This document shows positions 44,439 to 53,421 of a stretch of 64,000 nt of DNA, piece by piece (position 1 is the first letter of the stretch; each line of letters begins with the position of its first letter). The notes below the pieces were generated by a model. That model did not search any database. It was not told the origin of the DNA and saw only the letters and a program-made list of their open reading frames with translations. Position numbers and translations under genes: made by a program. Origin of the DNA: Maridesulfovibrio frigidus DSM 17176 (GTDB lineage Bacteria; Desulfobacterota; Desulfovibrionia; Desulfovibrionales; Desulfovibrionaceae); contig NZ_JONL01000010.1 of assembly GCF_000711735.1 (NCBI RefSeq), forward strand, positions 1-64,000. The letters are read 5' to 3'.

Positions 44439-46487
44439 ATGAGTGATAAATCTGACTTCTCCCCGAAAGGGATAGCTAAAGTTCGAAATATTGGAATTAT
44501 TGCACACATTGATGCCGGTAAAACCACTGTAACTGAACGTATTCTTTATTTTTCCGGAAAGATTCACAGGCTCGGAGAAGTGCATGAAGGCACAGCCACA
44601 ATGGATTATATGCCGGAAGAGCAGGAGCGTGGTATTACAATTACTTCTGCTCTCACCTCCTGTTTTTGGGGACAAAATACTATCAATATAATTGATACCC
44701 CTGGACATGTTGATTTTACTATTGAGGTTCAGCGCTCTCTTAGAGTTCTAGATGGTGCCGTTGGTGTTTTTTGTGCTGTTGGCGGAGTTGAACCGCAATC
44801 AGAAACCGTTTGGCGTCAAAGTGAACGTTACGGCGTTCCTAAATTAATTTTCATAAATAAGATGGACAGACTCGGAGCCGATTTCGAATCTGTGCTCGAA
44901 TCCATAACCAAGCGGCTTAATGTTAATGCTTTGCCCGTCCAGATCCCCGATGGCGAGGGTGAAGATTTTTCAGGAGTCTTTGACGTAATTAACCTTAAGA
45001 AAATTGTTTATGATGAAGATGAGAATGGAGAAGAGTTTGAAATATTAGAGCTCTCTCAAGATGAGCTAGATATTGTTTCGCCTTGGCGTGGACGTATGTG
45101 CGATACTCTTGCGGAGTTTGATGAAGAATTTTTAGAGCGTTATTTAGAGGATGATATCGATCCTGAATATATTGAGTCTGTGATCAGAAAAGCTACGCTT
45201 AAACTTGATCTTGTTCCCGTTTTTTCAGGCTCCGCGTTAAAGAATGTTGGTGTTCAGCCTCTAATTGATGGCGTTTGTAAATATTTGCCGAGTCCGCTTG
45301 AAGTATCCTCAATTACGGGAATTGATCCGCTTACAGGGATAGAAAGGGTGGTTGATCCTTCTGTCTCTGCTGATTTTCAAGCTCTTGTTTTCAAGATAAT
45401 TATGGACTCCGGTCGAAAGGTTGTGCTCATTCGAGTTTATTCTGGAAAAATTGAGGTAGGTAGTGTTGTAAAAAATGTTACCCGTGGAATAGAAGAGAGA
45501 ATGGATCGGCTATTTCGAATGCATGCCGGGAGGCTAGAGAAGCTAGAGGTTGCGGGAGTAGGAGATATTGTGGCCGTTGCTGGTCTTAAAAATTCGCGCA
45601 CAGGAGATACTCTTTCAACAGCTGAAAAGCCAATTACTCTTGAGCAAATCGAGTTGTATAAGCCCGTTATATCATTAGCAATTGAGCCAAGAACTTCTGA
45701 AGATGCAGATAAGATTGATGATGTTTTAGATAAATATTTACAAGAAGATCCTACCCTTAGTTTAAAAAATGATGAAGATACAGGACAGATAGTTTTATCA
45801 GGTATGGGGGAGCTTCATTTAGAAGTTGTTCTTGAAAGAATGCGCCGTGAATACGGTTTGGCTCCTAGGTCTGGACAACCTCAAGTCGTTTATCAGGAAG
45901 TTCCCGGCAAGATGGTTGAAGCTGAGGAAGAATTTGATAAATTGCTTGGTGATGAAAAACACTACGGTTTTGTTAGGCTATCGGTTGAACCTTCTGAGCG
46001 TGGATCTGGGCGTAAGGTTAGTTTCGAAATTGATACCGGAAACTGGGCTTCTGATTGGCTTGACTCGGTAGCAGAAGGTGTTGAGGATGCACTGCAAGGT
46101 GGGCCTCTAAAAGGGTTTCCGGTTCAGGATATTAGAGTACGAATTTTGGAAATAAAGAAGAAAGACGGAGGATCCAGTCCTCAGGGGTATCACTTAGCCG
46201 CAGGGCGCGCTGTAAAAAAAGCTTTGTTGGCCTCTTCCCCTAGATTGATCGAGCCTATAATGAATGTTGAAATTTCGGTGCCGGATGAGTTTGTTGGCGA
46301 CGCAATCGGCTTGCTTGGGGCCAAAGGAGCTCGCATTGAAAATATGCTCGATCGCGGTGGGCTGAAAGTTGTGCATGCTATTGCACCCCTTGCTAGAATG
46401 TTTGGCTTTTCTACCGAACTAAGGTCTTCTACCCAAGGACGAGCAGGATTTGCGATGATCTTTAAGAGTTTTGATGTTTTAGATTAA
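44439..46487 (+). CDS. Elongation factor G paralogue (EF-G2 type)
   Basis: A 682-residue translational GTPase, slightly shorter than housekeeping EF-G (about 690). G1 is AHIDAGKTT, the switch region ATMDYMPEEQERGITITSA, G3 DTPGHVD and G4 NKMD; domains II to V follow, including the domain IV/V end GFAMIFKSFDVLD. It is not in a str operon (no rpsL, rpsG or tuf nearby), and the sequence diverges in domain II, which suggests a second EF-G. Such paralogues act in translocation or ribosome recycling under special conditions; which applies here is unknown. Confidence 0.88.
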   Translation: MSDKSDFSPKGIAKVRNIGIIAHIDAGKTTVTERILYFSGKIHRLGEVHEGTATMDYMPEEQERGITITSALTSCFWGQNTINIIDTPGHVDFTIEVQRSLRVLDGAVGVFCAVGGVEPQSETVWRQSERYGVPKLIFINKMDRLGADFESVLESITKRLNVNALPVQIPDGEGEDFSGVFDVINLKKIVYDEDENGEEFEILELSQDELDIVSPWRGRMCDTLAEFDEEFLERYLEDDIDPEYIESVIRKATLKLDLVPVFSGSALKNVGVQPLIDGVCKYLPSPLEVSSITGIDPLTGIERVVDPSVSADFQALVFKIIMDSGRKVVLIRVYSGKIEVGSVVKNVTRGIEERMDRLFRMHAGRLEKLEVAGVGDIVAVAGLKNSRTGDTLSTAEKPITLEQIELYKPVISLAIEPRTSEDADKIDDVLDKYLQEDPTLSLKNDEDTGQIVLSGMGELHLEVVLERMRREYGLAPRSGQPQVVYQEVPGKMVEAEEEFDKLLGDEKHYGFVRLSVEPSERGSGRKVSFEIDTGNWASDWLDSVAEGVEDALQGGPLKGFPVQDIRVRILEIKKKDGGSSPQGYHLAAGRAVKKALLASSPRLIEPIMNVEISVPDEFVGDAIGLLGAKGARIENMLDRGGLKVVHAIAPLARMFGFSTELRSSTQGRAGFAMIFKSFDVLD

Positions 46488-46598
46488 CGACTTGGTGTTT
46501 TATTTTGTTTGTAATCTAACTGGTTAGCTGTAATTGTAAGCAGATTATTTAAAAGATACTTTTGAATTTTTTAATTTTGAGTTGAAGAAGGATTTTTA

Positions 46599-47102
46599 AT
46601 GCCTAAATATTTAAGTCAGTACGAGAAGATTAAACGACTTATTCGTTTGTATTATCTAAAAGTCATACGATTAAATGCTTCACCTCACCAAGTTGCTCTG
46701 GGAGTGGCCAGTGGTGTTTTTGGCGGTTGTTTTCCCGTTATCCCTGGCCTGCCTTTACAAACAGTAATTGCTGTTATTGCTGCATTTGTTACCAGAGGTA
46801 GTAAGGTTGCCGCAATTGTTGCAACTTGGATATCAAATCCACTTAATTGGCTTTTATTTTACTATGTTCAGTTTAAAATAGGTGTGTTTCTTCTGCCTAT
46901 TGATGTTAAATTCGATCCAGCTACGTGGCAGGTTACGGATTTCATGGAGATCGGGTGGCAGGGTATAACGATTTTAATGTTTGGTGGCTTAGTACTTGCG
47001 ATTCCAATGTCGATAGTCTCATATTTCATCGCATTATTTTTTATCCGTAGACATAGAAGGCGTAAAGCATTGCGCATGTTAGCTCGCAGAAAAAAAATAT
47101 AA
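46599..47102 (+). CDS. DUF2062 membrane protein
   Basis: A 167-residue protein with a basic amphipathic N-terminus (KIKRLIRLYYLKVIRLNAS), the family signature SPHQVALGVASGVFGGCFPV, three to four hydrophobic helices and a very basic tail (RRHRRRKALRMLARRKKI). DUF2062 proteins are inner-membrane proteins of unknown function. It stands alone between the EF-G gene and the chemotaxis genes, with no clear terminator on either side. Confidence 0.85.
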   Translation: MPKYLSQYEKIKRLIRLYYLKVIRLNASPHQVALGVASGVFGGCFPVIPGLPLQTVIAVIAAFVTRGSKVAAIVATWISNPLNWLLFYYVQFKIGVFLLPIDVKFDPATWQVTDFMEIGWQGITILMFGGLVLAIPMSIVSYFIALFFIRRHRRRKALRMLARRKKI

Positions 47103-47260
47103 TATAATAAATCTTAGGAATAGTATTAATTGTTTTCGAGTGTTTTCTTAAAAGATTTTTTTGTTAGCGTAATTTATTACAATACTTCTTGAATAAACTG
47201 AATTTAATGTATAAAAATCAAAAGAGAATCTATTTTTAATAATGACTGGGAGATTTCTTT

Positions 47261-49528
47261 ATGACCGATGATATGACTACTCAAGTTTTCAAAGAAGAAG
47301 CTTTTGAGCTTTTAGGTGAGCTTGAAACTTCACTTTTAGAGCTTGAAGATGTCCCTGATGATATGGATTTGATTAATCGAGTTTTTAGAGCCCTCCATAC
47401 AATTAAAGGTTCTGGTTCAATGTTTGGGTTTGATGCAATCGCAGCGTTTACCCACCATGTTGAATCTGTCTTTGATATGGTAAGAAATGGCGCCATTCCA
47501 ATCACAAAAGAATTGCTTACTTTAGTCCTGTCATCGCGAGATTATATATATACATTATTAGAATCTACTTCCGGAGAAGGGGACCCTGCTGTAGGGGAAA
47601 GTATTCTTGAAGGGCTCAGGTGTATAGTTCAAGGTGAATCAAGCGAGGATGCTCCTGCGGATATAGCTGAGAATGAAACTGCTGAGAATGCTCCTATAGT
47701 TGTTGAAGAAGAATCTGAGTCCGTGATTCCGTGGGACAATCTTTATAAAATTATCATTAATTCTGAAGCTGCAGATGATGTTTCTACCGAAGCCTTATCT
47801 CCGCTTTATGATGAACTTAGCCGTGTAGGTGAAATTAAATCAGAAGTTGTTCATACCGACTACGAAAATGATTCTGCTCATTCCGGAAAATGGTGGGAAG
47901 TCCTATTACTGAGCAATACAGATAGTTCTTCTGTTGAGGAAATTTTCTTTTTTACAGATGTTCCGATAGTTGTGAAAGTTAAAGAGCTAAATATTGATAA
48001 GCTTCAAGAATACATAGCAAAAGCAAAGAAAGAGTCTGAAAGTGTAAGTTCTGTTTCAGAAACATCTGAATCCAGTGTCGCTAGTTCTTCTGCTACTGCT
48101 GCCGGGGTTGGAGCCGTAGACGGCGATAGCAGTGTCTTTGTTCACAGCCCAGAAGAAAAGCCTAAAGGGCCTAAAAAGTTGGGTGAAATCCTTATTGATC
48201 GTGGAGATTTGACTCAAGAAACTCTCACAGAAGTCCTCGCAGACCAGAAGCCTCTTGGTGAACTGCTTACAGCTAAAGGTGTAGTTACACGGGATAAAGT
48301 TGATAGTGCTCTTGCAGAGCAGAGTGCAACTAAAGAAAAGATCACCCGCCGCAAAATGGAAGTGGCGTCATCAATCCGCGTTTCAGCTGAAAAACTGGAT
48401 TTTCTGGTAGATCTTGTCGGAGAGCTAGTCATCGTTCAGGCACAGATAAGCCAGGTGGTTGGCGAAAAGAATGACCCTTCGCTTACTGTTCTTTCTGAAG
48501 AGTTGGAACGTCTATCTGATGAACTTAGGGATAGCACTCTCGGAATCAGAATGTTGCCGATTGGGAGCACTTTCAGTAAGTTTAGAAGATTAGTTCGCGA
48601 CCTGTCTGATGAACTAGGTAAAGAGATGGATCTTCATACTATTGGAGCTGAAACTGAGCTTGATAAAACTGTAATCGAGCGACTTGGTGATCCTCTAGTT
48701 CATTTGCTGCGAAACTCAATTGACCATGGTATTGAATCTCCCGAAGTCCGCGAAGCCAACAATAAGCCTCGCCGCGGTAGCATTTCTCTCTCTGCTGAAC
48801 ATTCCGGCGGTGAAGTTGTCATTTTGATTAAAGATGACGGTAAGGGCATGTCCAAAGATGTTATTATGGCTAAGGCTATTGAAAAAGGCCTTGTCGCTGC
48901 CGATGCTGAACTTTCATCAAAAGAAATTTTTAATCTTATTTTTGAGCCCGGATTTTCAACTGCTGCTAAGGTTACCAATGTTTCCGGACGCGGTGTCGGA
49001 ATGGATGTTGTTAAACGAGCTATAGATTCTCTGAGAGGGCGAATCGATGTCAATAGTGAAGAAGGTAAAGGGTCGATTATCACTATTAAATTGCCTTTAA
49101 CCCTCGCAATTATTGATGGTTTACAGGTTCAGGTCGATGATGGATTCTTCGTAATTCCACTTTCCCTGGTCGAAGAGTGTGTTGAACTAACTCGCCAAGA
49201 TATTGAAGAAGCTAATGGGCAGCAATTTGTTAATTTGCGCGGGGAAATTGTTCCATATTTACGAATAAGGGAATGGTTTGATATTGAAGGTGAATTACCC
49301 GCTATTGAGCAGATTGTTATAACCGGGGTAGAGGGCAATAGAATGGGGATTGTCGTCGATACTGTAATTGGCGAGCATCAGACTGTAATTAAGAGTTTAG
49401 GTCGTGTTTACAGAGATGTTGAAGGAATTTCAGGGGCAACGATCAAAGGAGACGGAACTCTTGCGTTAATACTTGATGTCCCTAAACTTGTCCGCACTGT
49501 CGTTGCCGAGATAAAGGCTGTAGGTTAA
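47261..49528 (+). CDS. cheA: Chemotaxis histidine kinase CheA
   Basis: A 755-residue kinase. The HPt domain has phospho-acceptor His46 in RALHTIKGSGSMFGF. A long acidic middle follows (about 130-300), then a stretch of about 60 residues (LGEILIDRGDLTQETLTEVL and LGELLTAKGVVTRDKVDSAL) that looks like two copies of the MshEN/GspE N-terminal motif, not normal in CheA. Then come the dimerisation domain, the kinase domain with HLLRNSIDHGIES, DDGKGMS and GRGVGMDVV, and the CheW-like end. It phosphorylates CheY and CheB in response to chemoreceptors. No cheW or cheY is in this window; cheR and cheB follow. Confidence 0.95.
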   Translation: MTDDMTTQVFKEEAFELLGELETSLLELEDVPDDMDLINRVFRALHTIKGSGSMFGFDAIAAFTHHVESVFDMVRNGAIPITKELLTLVLSSRDYIYTLLESTSGEGDPAVGESILEGLRCIVQGESSEDAPADIAENETAENAPIVVEEESESVIPWDNLYKIIINSEAADDVSTEALSPLYDELSRVGEIKSEVVHTDYENDSAHSGKWWEVLLLSNTDSSSVEEIFFFTDVPIVVKVKELNIDKLQEYIAKAKKESESVSSVSETSESSVASSSATAAGVGAVDGDSSVFVHSPEEKPKGPKKLGEILIDRGDLTQETLTEVLADQKPLGELLTAKGVVTRDKVDSALAEQSATKEKITRRKMEVASSIRVSAEKLDFLVDLVGELVIVQAQISQVVGEKNDPSLTVLSEELERLSDELRDSTLGIRMLPIGSTFSKFRRLVRDLSDELGKEMDLHTIGAETELDKTVIERLGDPLVHLLRNSIDHGIESPEVREANNKPRRGSISLSAEHSGGEVVILIKDDGKGMSKDVIMAKAIEKGLVAADAELSSKEIFNLIFEPGFSTAAKVTNVSGRGVGMDVVKRAIDSLRGRIDVNSEEGKGSIITIKLPLTLAIIDGLQVQVDDGFFVIPLSLVEECVELTRQDIEEANGQQFVNLRGEIVPYLRIREWFDIEGELPAIEQIVITGVEGNRMGIVVDTVIGEHQTVIKSLGRVYRDVEGISGATIKGDGTLALILDVPKLVRTVVAEIKAVG

Positions 49529-49537
49529 ATAGTCACA

Positions 49538-50407
49538 ATGAAAAAAGCAGAGACCAAACGCCCGGCTTCACATGATGTTGCCATTTCCGTTACTCCTAAG
49601 ATGAAGGAGGCTGATTTTAAAAAATTCAGCAACCTTATTAAGAGTGAGTTTGGAATAAAAATGCCTCTAACCAAAAAAACTATGCTCGAGGCACGGCTTC
49701 AGAAAAGGTTGCGTGCTTTGGGATTTGGGACACATTCTGAATATTGTGATTTTTTGTTCAGTCCGGGCGGTCTTGAGAAAGAATTGACGCAGCTTATTGA
49801 CGTTGTGACTACTAATACAACTGATTTTTTTCGTGAACCCAAGCATTTTGAATTGCTTCTCAGCACGGTTTTACCAGAACTTGCGGAGCGACGCGCACCT
49901 GTAAAAGTCTGGTCTGCTGGATGTTCAAGTGGTGAAGAACCTTATACCCTTGGGATTGTCCTCAGTGAGTTTGCCGATCAAAACCGTGATTTCAAGTTTT
50001 CAATCCTCGCAACAGACATTTCGAACGACATATTAAATAAGGCTGTAAACGCAGTTTACCCCATGAGTAAAGTCGAAGTGATCCCTATGGCGATGAAGAA
50101 AAAATATCTTTTGAAAAGTAAAAGTAAGGATAAGCCTCTCGTTAGGATTGCTCCTGAATTGAGACGAAAAATAGAATTTCGTAGACTTAATTTTATGGAA
50201 AAATTCCCTTTTGATGATGTGAAAGACATCATCTTTTGTCGAAATGTTGTTATTTATTTTGATCGACCTACCCAATTTAGTCTATTTACAAAGTTCTGTG
50301 AGAGACTGTCCAAAGGTGGCTTTTTATTCATTGGTCATTCTGAAAGTATTTCAGGAATGGACCTGCCCTTACGACAGATAGCTCCCACTGTTTATCAGAA
50401 GATTTGA
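49538..50407 (+). CDS. cheR: Chemotaxis protein methyltransferase CheR
   Basis: A 289-residue SAM-dependent enzyme that methylates glutamates of chemoreceptors. An N-terminal helical domain with RLQKRLRALGF is followed by the catalytic motifs VTTNTTDFFREPKHFELL, VWSAGCSSGEEPYTLGI (SAM-binding) and IIFCRNVVIYFDRPTQ. The chosen ATG lies nine bases after cheA with a weak ribosome site; coupling to cheA termination is likely. cheB follows after eight bases. Confidence 0.95.
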   Translation: MKKAETKRPASHDVAISVTPKMKEADFKKFSNLIKSEFGIKMPLTKKTMLEARLQKRLRALGFGTHSEYCDFLFSPGGLEKELTQLIDVVTTNTTDFFREPKHFELLLSTVLPELAERRAPVKVWSAGCSSGEEPYTLGIVLSEFADQNRDFKFSILATDISNDILNKAVNAVYPMSKVEVIPMAMKKKYLLKSKSKDKPLVRIAPELRRKIEFRRLNFMEKFPFDDVKDIIFCRNVVIYFDRPTQFSLFTKFCERLSKGGFLFIGHSESISGMDLPLRQIAPTVYQKI

Positions 50408-50415
50408 GGAAATAA

Positions 50416-51480
50416 ATGAGAAAGATAACCCGTGTTTTGATTGTTGATGACTCTGCTCTTGTAAGAAGTACCTTGCAGCAACTTTTTGCCACAGACCCTA
50501 ATATCGAGGTTGTCGGCAGTGCGGGTGATCCGTTTGCCGCAGCAAAGATAATGCAGACTGTTGTTCCTGACGTAATAACTTTAGACATAGAAATGCCGAA
50601 AATGGATGGGCTTACTTTCTTGCGGAAACTTATGTCTCAGCATCCAATAGCTGTTGTTATCTGCTCAACTCTTACCGAAAAAGGTTCTGAGACTTACATA
50701 AAGGCTCTGGAATATGGTGCTGTTGAAGTAATCACTAAGCCGAAAGTTGGTACTCGACAATTTTTTGAAGAGTCCAGCATCAGTGTTTGTGATGTTGTTA
50801 AAGCTGCGGCGCTCACTAAGCCTAAAAAACTTTCATCGAAGCCTATGAATGTTCAGCCTAAGTTGACCGCAGACGCTGTGCTTCCCATGAGTAAAAGAAG
50901 CTGTTTGCAGACTACCGAAAAGATCATTCTGGTTGGAGCATCAACTGGTGGTACTGAAGCTTTGCAGACTTTTCTACAGGCAATGCCACTTGATAGTCCC
51001 GGTATCGCAATTGTTCAGCATATGCCTGAGCATTTCACCGCGGCTTTTGCGCAAAGATTAAATACCGTTTGTAGCATTACCGTAAAGGAAGCTGTTAACG
51101 GGGATACTGTTCTTAGAGGGCAGGCGTTAATTGCTCCAGGCAATAAACATATGCTCCTCAAGCGGTCTGGAACTAGATATTACGTAGAAGTTAAAGACGG
51201 ACCATTAGTTAGCCGCCATAGGCCTTCCGTTGATGTATTATTTAGATCGGGAGCGCATAGTGCAGGCAAGAACGCTGTCGGGGTTATCATGACCGGAATG
51301 GGTGATGATGGCGCTAAAGGCATGAAAGAGATGCACGATGCTGGAACATACTGTTTTGCTCAGGATGAGGCGTCCTGTGTCGTCTTCGGTATGCCGCAAG
51401 AAGCAATTAAGCATGGTGGTGTGGATAAAGTAATTCCACTTAAAAGAATTGCTCACGAAGTTGTGGCAAAATGCTGCTAG
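50416..51480 (+). CDS. cheB: Chemotaxis response regulator protein-glutamate methylesterase CheB
   Basis: A 354-residue two-domain enzyme. The receiver has DDSA at 11-14 and phospho-acceptor Asp57 in [11 protein letters not shown]. The methylesterase domain has Ser176 in [11 protein letters not shown], His in VQHMPEHFT and Asp in MGDDGAKGM. It removes methyl groups from chemoreceptors when CheA phosphorylates it, closing the adaptation loop with CheR. The hairpin at 51520 ends the unit. Confidence 0.97.
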   Translation: MRKITRVLIVDDSALVRSTLQQLFATDPNIEVVGSAGDPFAAAKIMQTVVPDVITLDIEMPKMDGLTFLRKLMSQHPIAVVICSTLTEKGSETYIKALEYGAVEVITKPKVGTRQFFEESSISVCDVVKAAALTKPKKLSSKPMNVQPKLTADAVLPMSKRSCLQTTEKIILVGASTGGTEALQTFLQAMPLDSPGIAIVQHMPEHFTAAFAQRLNTVCSITVKEAVNGDTVLRGQALIAPGNKHMLLKRSGTRYYVEVKDGPLVSRHRPSVDVLFRSGAHSAGKNAVGVIMTGMGDDGAKGMKEMHDAGTYCFAQDEASCVVFGMPQEAIKHGGVDKVIPLKRIAHEVVAKCC

Positions 51481-51519
51481 GTAATAAGTAGTTTGATTCG
51501 CAGAATGTAATGAAATTTT

Positions 51520-51572
51520 AAATCTGTCAGGATATAGCTTTCCAGCAAATATCCTGACAGATTTTTATTTTT
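51520..51572. terminator. Bidirectional terminator after cheB
   Basis: AAATCTGTCAGGATA and TATCCTGACAGATTT are exact 15-base complements with a 15-base loop and a T-rich run. The minus-strand DUF190 gene ends at its edge, so it may serve both strands. Confidence 0.9.
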
Positions 51573-51909
51573 TACCTTGATTGTGTTTATGGAAGACTAT
51601 TTCAACTTCTTCAGCGGTAATTAAACCTTCTGTCATTGTTTCTGTTAAAAATTCTTTGAAGCTTTCAATTTTCTCCGCAGAATCAACAATCTCAATAATC
51701 ATTGGTAGGTCTTCTGAAAGCCTTAAAATGGAAGTTGTTCTTACCTGGCTATTTATTCCATACCCCATAACCCCTCGATAAACAGTAGCTCCAGCAAGAC
51801 CTTGTTTTCTTGCCTCGTTAACTATTACCTCAAAAGTTGGGCTATGTTTGACGCGGTTTTCTTCTCCAGTAAAAATTCTGAGTCGAACCGCTTTTTCTGG
51901 TAAATCCAT
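51565..51909 (-). CDS. DUF190 family protein
   Basis: A 114-residue protein with a ferredoxin-like fold expected from the family: VRLRIFTGEENR, the GLAGATVYRGVMGYG signature and a beta strand MIIEIVD. DUF190 proteins are often encoded beside the fluoride channel gene crcB/fluC, as here, and resemble PII-like trimeric proteins, so a regulatory or binding role is assumed. It is downstream of fluC by 42 bases on the same strand. GGAGAGAC precedes the ATG. Confidence 0.88.
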   Translation of the reverse strand: MDLPEKAVRLRIFTGEENRVKHSPTFEVIVNEARKQGLAGATVYRGVMGYGINSQVRTTSILRLSEDLPMIIEIVDSAEKIESFKEFLTETMTEGLITAEEVEIVFHKHNQGKK

Positions 51910-51951
51910 ATGTCTCTCCGTTCTTGAAATGTTTTAATAATGGAAATATAT

Positions 51952-52332
51952 TTATGAAACTATTAATCTTCCAAGAGCTAAGCCCCCAATAACGCAAACA
52001 AATCCTAAGGCGCTTTGGCCTCCGATATTAAGGGCTGCTAAGGGCCATTGTCCTGTTTTTACCAGCTCGGTTGTTTCGAACATGTATGTTGAAAAAGTTG
52101 TAAATGCTCCCATGAATCCGGTTAGAATCATAAGCCGCATTTCCGGCGAAAGTCCTAGCCTATCCTCAAAGGTTCCGCTAATAATACCAAATAGCAGACA
52201 TCCGAGCATATTAACTGTGAATGTACCAGCTGGGAAAGATGTGTCGAAGATGCGTTGGCTCGCGCCCGAAACCATATATCTGCATAGCGTGCCGGCAGCT
52301 CCGCCAGCAGCTAAGTATAAATACTTGTACAT
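51952..52332 (-). CDS. crcB: Fluoride ion channel FluC/CrcB
   Basis: A 126-residue four-helix membrane protein. Family signatures are AAGGAAGTLCRYMV at the start, NMLGCLLFGIISG (the channel Asn) and TGFMGAFTTFSTYMFE, which includes the Phe box and the central sodium site. Two subunits form a dual-topology fluoride exit channel in the inner membrane. AGGA lies before the ATG. No fluoride riboswitch was recognised upstream. DUF190 follows in the same unit. Confidence 0.93.
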   Translation of the reverse strand: MYKYLYLAAGGAAGTLCRYMVSGASQRIFDTSFPAGTFTVNMLGCLLFGIISGTFEDRLGLSPEMRLMILTGFMGAFTTFSTYMFETTELVKTGQWPLAALNIGGQSALGFVCVIGGLALGRLIVS

Positions 52333-52401
52333 AAACTATGTCCTGTTTTACTTTTAATGCTGAAAAATCAGTAACACTTCAAGCTATAAGAGAAAAGAGA
52401 A

Positions 52402-52977
52402 ATGGCTTTTGAGATAGAACTTAAATATTTGAATGCGGACATTGATAAGCTTAAAAAGACCCTTGAATCTTTAGGTGGAAAATTTCTTTCCCGTCACTAT
52501 GAGCGAAATATCGTTTTAGATGATCCGGGGCGCACTTTGTTTAAAAGGTCAGCACTGCTTAGAGTCAGGCAGGCTGGAAAAACAACTATGACTGTTAAGC
52601 GTATTCCAGCAAATCCAGTACCTTCAAAAGCGAAGGTATATGTTGAGCACGAAACTGAAGTGTCTGATTTTGATGCAACAGTCTCAGCACTTGAGGTCTT
52701 GGGATATAAGCCCGTGTTTAAGTACGAGAAATTCAGGGAAGAATGGGATTTAGAAAATTGTACTATATGTCTGGATCAATTGCCGTTCGGGTCTTTTATA
52801 GAAATCGAGGGCTCTGAAAAGGATATTATATCCTGCGCCGTAAAGCTCAATCTTAAGGATTCTGATTCTAGCAAGAAAACATATCACGAGTTAAATAGGG
52901 ACTACCGTGCAAAGGCAGGGCTTGTACCTGATGAAAATTTTGTTTTCACAGCTGAGGAAGTTAAACTTTTGGAGTAA
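52402..52977 (+). CDS. CYTH-domain protein, class IV adenylate cyclase-like
   Basis: A 191-residue CYTH/CyaB-type protein. The ExExK signature is seen at FEIELKY (residues 4-8 and on), with the conserved Arg/Lys strands ALLRVRQAGKTTMTVKRIP, KYRE-like YEKFREEWDLENC and FIEIEGSEKD. The tunnel fold binds triphosphates; members are adenylate cyclases, thiamine triphosphatases or polyphosphatases, and the activity cannot be fixed here. It is divergent from fluC, with both start regions within 70 bases. Confidence 0.85.
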   Translation: MAFEIELKYLNADIDKLKKTLESLGGKFLSRHYERNIVLDDPGRTLFKRSALLRVRQAGKTTMTVKRIPANPVPSKAKVYVEHETEVSDFDATVSALEVLGYKPVFKYEKFREEWDLENCTICLDQLPFGSFIEIEGSEKDIISCAVKLNLKDSDSSKKTYHELNRDYRAKAGLVPDENFVFTAEEVKLLE

Positions 52978-53107
52978 TCTTCCAGTAGATTTAAGTGACA
53001 AAAGAGGGCTAATATCTTTTTTACAGCTAATTCTTGCTCGACAGGTTGGAATTTAGTTCTTATTGTTAAATAAAGTTGAGATAAAAATTTTAAATTGTGT
53101 GTAGGAT

Positions 53108-53416
53108 ATGTCTAAATATAGTGAAGATTCTGACTCAAATGTGTTATTTAAGGATGAGCTTAAAGAGCCTCGGAAGTATAAAGTGTTGTTGCATAATGAC
53201 GATTATACTTCCATGGAGTTTGTAATAGCTGTTCTCGTTCAGGTTTTCCGAAAAACTGAAGAAGAGTCTACTGACATCATGCTCAAAGTTCATAATGACG
53301 GGTTCGGAATTTGTGGTATTTACACCGCAGAGGTTGCTGAAACTCGTGTGGAAATGGTCAGGCAGCTTGCAACCCAAGCCGGCTTTCCTCTTAAATGTTC
53401 AATCGAAGAGGTCTGA
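53108..53416 (+). CDS. clpS: ATP-dependent Clp protease adaptor ClpS
   Basis: A 102-residue adaptor with a flexible N-terminus and the core YKVLLHNDDYTSMEFVI, where the HNDDYT segment forms the N-degron pocket, then IMLKVHNDGFGICGIYTAEVAETR. It brings proteins with destabilising N-terminal residues to ClpA. The clpA gene starts five bases later and aat, which adds Leu or Phe to N-termini, is two genes down: the whole N-degron pathway in one cluster. Confidence 0.96.
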   Translation: MSKYSEDSDSNVLFKDELKEPRKYKVLLHNDDYTSMEFVIAVLVQVFRKTEEESTDIMLKVHNDGFGICGIYTAEVAETRVEMVRQLATQAGFPLKCSIEEV

Positions 53417-53421
53417 TAATA

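Noticed and set aside
52333-52401. Fluoride riboswitch upstream of crcB
   Set aside because: The region is under 70 bases and AT-rich; the conserved GGNGATG and pseudoknot elements are not visible.
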